Positions 8,545 to 16,300 of a stretch of DNA of 56,662 nt are shown here, piece after piece; positions within the stretch are counted from its first letter, which is position 1, and each line of letters starts with the position of its first letter. The stretch spans positions 1-56,662 of the forward strand of contig LRSL01000044.1 of NCBI GenBank assembly GCA_001563335.1. Reading direction: 5' to 3'. A model generated the notes under the pieces. It saw nothing but the letters and a program-made list of their open reading frames with translations. It made no database searches and was not told where the DNA came from. The stretch comes from Candidatus Thorarchaeota archaeon SMTZ1-45 (GTDB taxonomy: Archaea > Asgardarchaeota > Thorarchaeia > Thorarchaeales > Thorarchaeaceae). The position numbers were made by a program, and so were the translations under genes.

Positions 8545-9446
8545 AACTTGACCGCCTCTTCATCAGAGGTATTTAGAAGCTTCCTAACCCTTGATATTAC
8601 TAGTGCTGAAACTGACTTTCGAGCCTCATCATAACTTGTAAATGGAATTATTGATACATCTGTTTTCTCTGCTTCAGACATCATATACTCCTGTATTAGT
8701 CGCGTAGCTTCGAACTCTCTGTTTCTAACAATAGTATCATCAGTAACTGTTCTGAGTTTTCCAATAGCATGTTTGCTAGCAAACATCGCCTTATGTGTTT
8801 CAAAATCTGGATTAATTAGGACTTCAATAACACCTGGACATAGACCTTGAATTGAACCAGGTTGAATATGAACCCCCTCCACAACAGCAATAGCGCCTTC
8901 AGAAACTATTCTCTTCGTCATTGTTTCAACATGAGGTGTTATGATTTCACACTGTGCCAAAAACCCTCTTACTATTGGTTCCAAATTAGGGGATCCTGAT
9001 TGTCGATGGATATATGCTTGATATGTGTGGCAAAATAACTCTGGATATTTCTCCTCACTAAATATTCCACGAAGAACCTGACGAACTGAGTCAGTGCTAA
9101 TGAATCTGGTAGCAGTGAGATCGTGCATTAGTTCAAGTGCTATCAAAGACTTGCCTGTTGCTGACGCTCCTTCAATGACAACCACAAGTGCTGGTATTTC
9201 TATTGAATCTCCTCGAAGACTCTCGTATCTTGTTAGGATATCAAAATTAGTACGAATCGAAGGCTGGTATGCACCTAGAGATTCGCGGATTTGATTGAGG
9301 AGCTCGCCCTCTGTTTCAATCTGTTGAATCTTTGAATCGTGCATGATTCTTGAAATATCATTATCTGATAGACCACTCAATCTAAGCCGTCCCTTGATCG
9401 TAAAGATTGGAAAAGGAACCATATTATCTCCGATTCGTAGTTTCAT
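8541..9446 (-). CDS. 2-phosphoglycerate kinase-family P-loop protein
   Basis: The 301-residue protein resembles archaeal 2-phosphoglycerate kinase, which makes 2,3-bisphosphoglycerate on the way to cyclic 2,3-diphosphoglycerate in some methanogens. It has a short N-terminal ATP-cone-like helical region (about 1-75), a P-loop GASATGKS at 93-100, and the family signatures ISTDSVRQVLRG and VEGVHIQPGSI. No cyclic-2,3-diphosphoglycerate synthetase is adjacent, so the substrate here is uncertain; the P-loop fold is also shared with zeta-toxin-like kinases. Its TGA stop overlaps the ATG of the downstream acdA (ATGA), and 25 bases separate it from the upstream OB-fold gene. Confidence 0.78.
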   Translation of the reverse strand: MKLRIGDNMVPFPIFTIKGRLRLSGLSDNDISRIMHDSKIQQIETEGELLNQIRESLGAYQPSIRTNFDILTRYESLRGDSIEIPALVVVIEGASATGKSLIALELMHDLTATRFISTDSVRQVLRGIFSEEKYPELFCHTYQAYIHRQSGSPNLEPIVRGFLAQCEIITPHVETMTKRIVSEGAIAVVEGVHIQPGSIQGLCPGVIEVLINPDFETHKAMFASKHAIGKLRTVTDDTIVRNREFEATRLIQEYMMSEAEKTDVSIIPFTSYDEARKSVSALVISRVRKLLNTSDEEAVKL

Positions 9447-9471
9447 AGCAAAGTTTCATGCCAGAACAACC

Positions 9472-10020
9472 TCAAAAGCCCTTCCGTGAACAGTAACCTT
9501 TCGTTTCTCTTCCCGGAGTTCCCTGAAAAGAACGACCTGTTGGAGACCTCTTTTTTCTCTTGCGTATAGGTCTGCCCATAAATGGCCTGCTCATATCAAT
9601 AGATCCATCAACTTGAATAATACTTGAAGAGGCTTCCCGGATAATGCCCCACCTACCTTTTGCCAGACTCATACTCTCATCATAGATGCTGATGTATCCA
9701 TTCAGCAACTCGTATGACTTTCCAATATCTATTTCATCTACATCCTCATTCCACAAATTTAGACTGATTATTGCAGATTTATCACCAACTATGCATTCTC
9801 TGATGAGATGACGTTTCCCACTAGCGTTTGCTGTGACGAGTCGTGTTTGTCCTTTCTTGATCACACTGAATCTCACATTTACTGATTTTGATTCGACTGT
9901 CAGCCTGGAAATTGGAGTCCAATCCTCTTTTCGATTTTCTCTTGATTCTTCTGCATCCTGCAAGTAAACGCATCCGAATATGGGTGTCGATGAATAATAA
10001 AGAACTCCACACTTTTTCAT
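9472..10020 (-). CDS. OB-fold nucleic-acid-binding protein (SSB/SOSS-B-like)
   Basis: 182 residues. The central part (about residues 35-140) reads as an RPA/SOSS-B type OB fold: ISRLTVESKSVNVRFSV, then an IVGDKSAIISLNLWNED strand-loop and a GYISIYDESMSLAKGRWG segment. The C-terminal tail of about 40 residues is rich in Arg, Lys, Gly and Ser, as in many single-strand DNA or RNA binders. The start ATG at 10020 overlaps the aminotransferase stop (ATGA). The first 30 residues look atypical, so a later non-ATG start is possible. Its presence in an operon of metabolic enzymes is unexplained. Confidence 0.72.
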   Translation of the reverse strand: MKKCGVLYYSSTPIFGCVYLQDAEESRENRKEDWTPISRLTVESKSVNVRFSVIKKGQTRLVTANASGKRHLIRECIVGDKSAIISLNLWNEDVDEIDIGKSYELLNGYISIYDESMSLAKGRWGIIREASSSIIQVDGSIDMSRPFMGRPIRKRKKRSPTGRSFQGTPGRETKGYCSRKGF

Positions 10021-11105
10021 GAGTGAATCTCTATCAGAGCTTTTCGTAGCTGTTCAAGACCCATTATTAGTTCCTCATGTTCACCACCAAACCCAAGCCG
10101 GAAATGCCCATCAAGCTCCATTCGAGAACCTGGGACTGTAAAAGTTCTGTATTTCTTCACAAGAAGCTCACAGAGTTCATCAGTACTCCCACCTCGCTTT
10201 AGTCTTGGAGCACAAACAACTCCACTTTTTGGTTCAACCCACTCAAGCCAATCTTGAGACCCCATCCATTCCTCTACAACCTTATAATTTGAGAGCACTG
10301 CTTTCCTGATTACTGGGAGAATCTCGTGTCTTTTATGAAGCACCTCTTTTGCAATTACTTCTCCAAGTGACGAGTTGCATATTGTTACCTGTTCTCTTAC
10401 AGCTCTTATTGCTTCGACAATAGGTCTGTCTGCAACAGCCCAACCAATGCGAATACCTGGCAGTCCCCATGTTTTAGACATGCTTGTCAAGCTAATTGCG
10501 ATGGGACTCAGTGACGCAGCGAGAGGTGGTGGTGGATCGAACATGAGGTCTCTGTACGTTTCATCGACCATAAGATGTGCACCTGCTTCCTCTGCTATTT
10601 CGATTGCCTCTTTGAGCTCATCTTTGGATATTACAGAACCTGTTGGATTGTTTGGGTGAGTCAGAGTAATCAGCTTGGTATTGGGTTTGACCAGCTTTCT
10701 CAGTTTATCCATCCTAGGTCTAAATCCATCATTCCAATCGAGTTTGAGGAGAGTTAAGTTTCTTCTAAGAGATCGTGCCACCTGATAGAGTGAGGGATAT
10801 GTTGGATGTTCAACAATTATATTATCTTTAGGTCCAACTAAATGGGCAATAATCGCAAAGTTTGCTTCACTCGCTCCAGTTGTCACTGCTACATTGTCAA
10901 GAGAATTACCTTTGTATTGTTTTGCAATTTCCTTTCTTAAACTTGGATGACCTAAATGGTACCCATATCGTAATTCAACTTCATTAAGGTCTATTTCAAG
11001 TTCTTTAACTGTCAAGAACTTTGTACCGCTCTCACCAATATCATAATCTACCTCGAACTGATGGTCGTCAAACCAAATTTCCAACGGCATTCTCTCAAAT
11101 GTCAA
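10017..11105 (-). CDS. PLP-dependent class I/II aminotransferase
   Basis: Fold-type I aminotransferase of 362 residues. The PLP lysine is in SMSKTWGLPGIRIGW, the pyridine-binding aspartate/tyrosine is in MVDETYRDL and the LTHPNNPTG loop is intact. The N-terminus is slightly short, as in archaeal aminotransferases that also include capreomycidine-synthase-like members, so the amino donor is not predictable. It is the first gene of the minus-strand operon leading to acdA. The product 2-oxo acids could feed ferredoxin-dependent oxidation and then the ADP-forming ligase, but that link is inferred from gene order. The start at 11105 gives MTFERM; the ATG six codons in is an alternative. Confidence 0.88.
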   Translation of the reverse strand: MTFERMPLEIWFDDHQFEVDYDIGESGTKFLTVKELEIDLNEVELRYGYHLGHPSLRKEIAKQYKGNSLDNVAVTTGASEANFAIIAHLVGPKDNIIVEHPTYPSLYQVARSLRRNLTLLKLDWNDGFRPRMDKLRKLVKPNTKLITLTHPNNPTGSVISKDELKEAIEIAEEAGAHLMVDETYRDLMFDPPPPLAASLSPIAISLTSMSKTWGLPGIRIGWAVADRPIVEAIRAVREQVTICNSSLGEVIAKEVLHKRHEILPVIRKAVLSNYKVVEEWMGSQDWLEWVEPKSGVVCAPRLKRGGSTDELCELLVKKYRTFTVPGSRMELDGHFRLGFGGEHEELIMGLEQLRKALIEIHS

Positions 11106-11234
11106 ATTTCAATCCTCAGTTGGAAAGAAATACGGTCTGAGATAAATAGGTTCGTGAAAAAAGCTTTCAGCAATATAACACACGATTATTAAGCCACACA
11201 AAACTAATTCATTGTTAAGTAATCTTAAGCAGGG

Positions 11235-11654
11235 ATGCACATGACCTTCAAAATTCTAGTAGTTGATGATGAACCTGCTATTCATGAGGTCCTCCATGTG
11301 TATCTCAAACGATTTTTAGATGACTTTGTGCTCTTTGTTGCTTCTACTGGACAAGAAGCGATTGACAAAGTTACTCAAATGATGGCAAATGGGCAATCTC
11401 TTGATATCGTTTTAATGGATATGAAAATGCCTTCAATGGATGGTATTGAATGCACGCGAAAGCTCTCAAAGCTCGGAATCAAGAATATTCATCTTCTTAC
11501 AGCTTATTTTGATCCTGAATCTGCGAAACAAGCAGCAGAAGTTGGCGCAAAAGGCGTAATGAAAAAGAGCGAAGGATTCGTTTCTGTGGCTAGAAAGGTT
11601 GCAGATATGATACGAGGAACACGGGCACCAACCACATCAGCAGGTCCTAACTAG
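11235..11654 (+). CDS. Stand-alone CheY-like response regulator receiver
   Basis: 139-residue single receiver domain. The acidic pair is DD at residues 11-12, the phospho-acceptor is Asp62 in VLMDMKMPSMDG, the switch threonine is Thr89 and the conserved lysine is Lys110. No output domain follows; the tail is a short Ala/Thr/Pro-rich stretch. No histidine kinase lies in the window. The start ATG 11235 is preceded by an A/G-rich site (AAGCAGGG); ATG 11241 is possible. It is in the same direction as the membrane protein at 11727, but a 72-base gap leaves co-transcription unproven. Confidence 0.9.
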   Translation: MHMTFKILVVDDEPAIHEVLHVYLKRFLDDFVLFVASTGQEAIDKVTQMMANGQSLDIVLMDMKMPSMDGIECTRKLSKLGIKNIHLLTAYFDPESAKQAAEVGAKGVMKKSEGFVSVARKVADMIRGTRAPTTSAGPN

Positions 11655-11726
11655 GTCACAAATACCCTTTTCAGTTCTGAAACCTCAATCGAATTCTAAC
11701 ATTGCTATTGGAGATGAAATGGTACT

Positions 11727-13256
11727 ATGCGCTGTTCCCTTTCACGTTTATTATTCATAGGATTCATGGCTTTGTTCCTAGTGATACTGGTTGGCAATAT
11801 CACAACAACTGATGCTCAAGAATATCCTGACGACTTCATACATGATGATAGACTGTATGTCTATGTTGCCTTAGATGGAATGAATCTCAAGGATTACTCC
11901 TTGGGTGTACCTCTCCCAATAAATATGGAAGCTCCTATGGATCTATCTTTTCAAATGAATGCGAGTGGATTGCAAACTCTAAATGTTAGTGGTTCAATTA
12001 CATTCTGGTATCAAGGATATCCGTTATTCCCTATCCAGATTGTAGATGCATATTATAATACCTGGTTTACAGTTGATCCATCTACACCAATCCCGCCGGT
12101 CACAGCACCTATGAACTTTTCAAGAATGATGTCAGTACTAGGGCCTCTCAAACTAGCAACTGGTATTTTCGAAGCTAGCGTTGACTTTCGTTATTATGTT
12201 GATGGAAACTCGACTCTGAATATTTTACAACACCAGTTTTCATTCATCCTTCCATCAACTCCACTCGATATCATCACATCCGTTACAGGTATCGCAACGA
12301 GTGTTGCTACTGTGGGTGCTGTATATGGAATGGCTACTGGTTTTAACAGTCTGTGGGAGGGGTTAAAGACTGCTTACAAGCTGAGGGGTATCCACAAGAA
12401 AGCATCTGAAATCCGATCGCTCCCTAATCTTACAGTACTGGGTGCCCTACCACTTCTTTTCTCACTCCTTGATAACATGAAAAAAGGGAAGAAAGAAGGA
12501 CGAGAGGACAGTGGTGTTAGTGAATACATTGTTCGACAGCGCCTTAGGGAAGTCGCTCCTGACGCTTGGCAGGCAGACAAATGTCCACAATGTAAAAGGA
12601 ATTGGAACAAGAAGTTAGACATGTGCAAGAAATGCAACATTGGTCCGGACGAAGCTAAAATTGCATATGCAGAGCTTCTCGTTTCAAGGGTTCCAGCAGC
12701 TCTTAGATGGATGGGTAAGAAGAAATCCACTGATGTTAGAACCTTAGCAAAGAAGACAAAATCGACTCAATATAATGCAGGTGTAATTGCTGCTTCAATG
12801 GTTGACACAAATGTTACTGAGATTACCAAAGTCGGGACACCTCTCCGATCCTTTGTCATGAATATTGCAGGTCTAGCATTTCTCGTTGTTACCTGGCAGC
12901 AATTGCTTGGTGACAATACAAGTGCATGGCAGACTACTATCACATTTGTAGGTGCAGCTCTCTCCTTGGCTGTTATCATTGCTCTTTATATATCTAGAAA
13001 GACTCAGATTGCTAAATTTGTTGCTGAGCAAGAAGCTGGTCTTAAGATTCTTCCAACCCAAGCGGAATCTGCTGCAGTAAAAGAGGAGGCTGAAGTCGCA
13101 GAAGAGCCAGAGATGGAAGAAGAACCTCAATCAGATGCAGAAGCCGATTATATGCACGATGAAGAAGGCGAAGAAGAAAGATCAATGGACGCTGATGAAG
13201 AAGAAGACCTATCTAATGAATTTGGAGAAGACAGTGAACTCTCAGATGAGGTTTAG
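11727..13256 (+). CDS. Membrane protein with zinc ribbon and acidic tail, function unknown
   Basis: 509 residues I cannot assign to a named family. It has an N-terminal signal peptide or anchor (about 8-30), a secreted beta-rich region (about 31-180), a hydrophobic segment near residues 185-210, and a basic cytosolic-looking part. Next come a zinc-ribbon-like Cys cluster CPQCKRNWNKKLDMCKKC (about 288-305), two further membrane helices (about 375-395 and 405-430) and a roughly 70-residue tail that is mostly Glu and Asp. The mixture of an outside domain, inside zinc ribbon and acidic tail suggests a sensor or scaffold, but this is a guess. The preceding gene is a receiver domain. Confidence 0.75.
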   Translation: MRCSLSRLLFIGFMALFLVILVGNITTTDAQEYPDDFIHDDRLYVYVALDGMNLKDYSLGVPLPINMEAPMDLSFQMNASGLQTLNVSGSITFWYQGYPLFPIQIVDAYYNTWFTVDPSTPIPPVTAPMNFSRMMSVLGPLKLATGIFEASVDFRYYVDGNSTLNILQHQFSFILPSTPLDIITSVTGIATSVATVGAVYGMATGFNSLWEGLKTAYKLRGIHKKASEIRSLPNLTVLGALPLLFSLLDNMKKGKKEGREDSGVSEYIVRQRLREVAPDAWQADKCPQCKRNWNKKLDMCKKCNIGPDEAKIAYAELLVSRVPAALRWMGKKKSTDVRTLAKKTKSTQYNAGVIAASMVDTNVTEITKVGTPLRSFVMNIAGLAFLVVTWQQLLGDNTSAWQTTITFVGAALSLAVIIALYISRKTQIAKFVAEQEAGLKILPTQAESAAVKEEAEVAEEPEMEEEPQSDAEADYMHDEEGEEERSMDADEEEDLSNEFGEDSELSDEV

Positions 13257-13284
13257 ACGAATACTGAAAACAAAATAGGGGGAT

Positions 13285-13322
13285 GCGGCCCTCAACTTGG
13301 GCCGCTCTTCTCCTCAAGTTGA
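13285..13322. terminator. Hairpin with possible pseudoknot between convergent genes
   Basis: GCGGCCC (13285-13291), loop TCAACTT (13292-13298) and GGGCCGC (13299-13305) form a perfect 7-bp stem. The whole loop is complementary to AAGTTGA at 13316-13322, so an H-type pseudoknot with a 10-nt second loop is possible in the plus-strand RNA. It lies between the stops of two convergent genes and probably marks transcript ends, with pyrimidine-rich sequence in between. Confidence 0.6.
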
Positions 13323-16300
13323 TTATACATCTACTGGTGCTGACGGAATCTTTCCTCTGGACATTTTGGCGAATAACTGGATTATTTTTGATGAAATGAA
13401 TGGAATTACAACAAGGAATGCAACTGGTAATAGGACAATGACTCCAAGCTCCCAGCTTGCCAAAAAGTCCATGCTCATGACTGTTGTTGCTCCCACAACT
13501 ACTAAGAACATCAAGAACTTGATTCTTACAGAGGAACTAAATCTGCTAACCATAGATGTTTTTTCATCTTCGACAATGGATAGAGGTGTTCCTGCATCCT
13601 CCATCTTGACAATCTTTTTGAGACCCTTACTTACCTCTCTGTAGAGGTTCACAACAACAACCAGTATCGACGATACATAAGCTACGAAGATAGTAGTCAT
13701 TATTGATGGTACAGTAATTGTGCCAATTGTTAATGATTGATCAATTACATACGCCTTAAACCAATCTATCTCCACACCATAAAGAAGAATGAGGAATATT
13801 ACGACTGGAACGAAGACCAAATGCCAAAGCCCAAGAACCATTCTTTTCTTGCTGAGGGAGCCCCTAACGAGTACTGCAGCGGTTGCATCACGATACAACC
13901 AAAGTCCGTAAAGAAGGACCGAACATCCAAGAAGTGCAACTGTAAGTATCAGAGCAACACCATAGTTGCCAGATGTGTATGATGAATATGATGCTACAAG
14001 ACCAGCTCCACTTCCCAACACAATCAATAGGTATAACATGTCCATATTCCTGATTGATTTCTTACGACCTTCTAGTGATTTGTCTTCAACTCTCATCGAA
14101 GATGCAATTTTGAAGTATATCACCATTCCAATTAGACTCAGAACAAATGATGCTCCTGCGCCAATTGAGAGCGAGATGGTTGACATAGAAAAGTCCGGAG
14201 TTGCCGGAGCAACTGTTATTGTATTTGAAGAGTCTACTGACTCTCCCACATATTCACCTATTGCAGTCACTGTGAGAGTGAAATCTCCATAACCCATGTT
14301 TGTAGGTATGTGAGGAATAAGTGCGACATACTCACCAATTTGGTCTGTTGGATATGCTGCCACTGGTGGTAATCCCATCAGCTCAACTATCACTTCAAGA
14401 CCGGGAACTGGATTCCCATATCCATCAATGATATTGATTAAAATAGCAAGCTCTTGTCCCTGTGTTGGCGTTTCTCGACTATATGATACAAAGAATTCCA
14501 AATCACCCATCACACTGATATTACCCACTATTGGGTCACCTTCTTCAACGTCTGGATGATCCACAGAAACCACGTATTCATAATCTCCAGGTAACCATCC
14601 AGCTGTGGAAATCACTGCTGAATATATACCTGCATCACTCTCAATCAAGCTATAGGAAAGTGCTTTGACAAAGAACGTAACTGTTGCTCCAGAAATAGGT
14701 CTGTGCCCCCAATCCATGAAATGAAGTTCAATTATAGGTTGATCTCCTTGAGTGACTATCCATCCCATTGATGAAAATACCTCTGATGATGTTGATGCTT
14801 CAGAAAAAGCTCTGATTGAAAAATCATTCATCCACGGACTGGCATATGTTGAATTTATGAAGACCAAAAAGATGTTTTCTCCAAGCAAGAAATCAGCAGT
14901 CACCCAAAGACTACACTCGGCCAAACCAACACTTGTAGATGGAAACGTAGAATATCTAGTACCATTAATCTCAACTTGAACTGAAGTCCAATTGAAAATT
15001 GGACCATACTTATCTTTAATGAATACGCTTACTTCGAAATCCGTGCCACCTTCAACCCTGGGAATATAGAATATGTTTGGGTGAAGTTCTCCAAACACAT
15101 CAAATGATACTTCCATAGCTGGAGGTCCCACGATATTGGGTCTCTGTACATTTAGTTCGAAGATTTGACTACCAATACCTAGCGTGATATTGTGCGAGAA
15201 AATATAGCAACCCACTACGGGACTTTCTACTAATGGGAACGATCTAGGACCACTCTTAAGGGATACAGATGCTCCAACTACTGGGTATCCATATGTATCT
15301 GTAATATTGAACCATGCTGTAACTAATTCATCCTGATCGACTGATGCTGGAAAGTCAGTACTTACAATTAGATTTGTTGTGATGATCTGAACAGCGAATG
15401 CTTTCTCACCTGCACCTATCCCAGTAGCATGTGGATGAAATGCTATTGCAGAAATTGAATGAATCCCTGCTGCAAGCTGCACCTCCGGAATCTTAACAAC
15501 ATAAAATGGACCAGTCTGAATGGCTGGTAGATTTAGACCTTCTAAAGTAATCTCAACTGTCGCATCATCAACAGGTCCACCAAGATTATCATTCACCCAG
15601 ACTGAGATATTCATAGCATCTCCCTGATTTACCAAATCTGGAGCTTGTACTTGGATATGGAGGTCACTTCGTATTGTGATCGCATCAACAAGAATCCGTT
15701 CGTAGGGGTGATAGAATCCATTATCAATGGTGACACTTAGGTTTGCTATTCCGATTGGCCATGTCGCATCTGTAATCGCATGGTATTTCATCCAACCATC
15801 AGCATAATAGAATCCAAATGAGTTGACTGCAGGTCCTTCAGGAGTCGCAAAGTGTGCACTCATGTATATAGTTGCGTCGTCCACGATTTCACCATATATA
15901 TTAGCTACAGTTATGTTTACTTCAAAAGCATCGCCTTGAATGATGTCAGAGGATGAAAATTCAATAAAGGCATTTAGAAGGTAATTACTATCAAGGTTTC
16001 TAACAGCACCCAAAGAATAAGTTGTATATTTGGCAAATGGATATGCTGCAATTTCCTCACCCGGTGTAAGGTCAATATCCCCTAGCAGTAAAGGATTATA
16101 GACTTCTCCAACTTCAACTGTCCACTCAACTTCTCCTCCAAATGATATCTGAGTTAGAAGCTCATCTTGATCAGTGAATAATAGAAAATCCTCCTCTCCA
16201 TCACCATCAAAATCTGCAATTATTGAGCTGAGTGGAGTAGCACCAGTTACTGATGTGGACCAAATAGTTGATAGAGTTGCTCCCAATTGAGCTAATTTCA

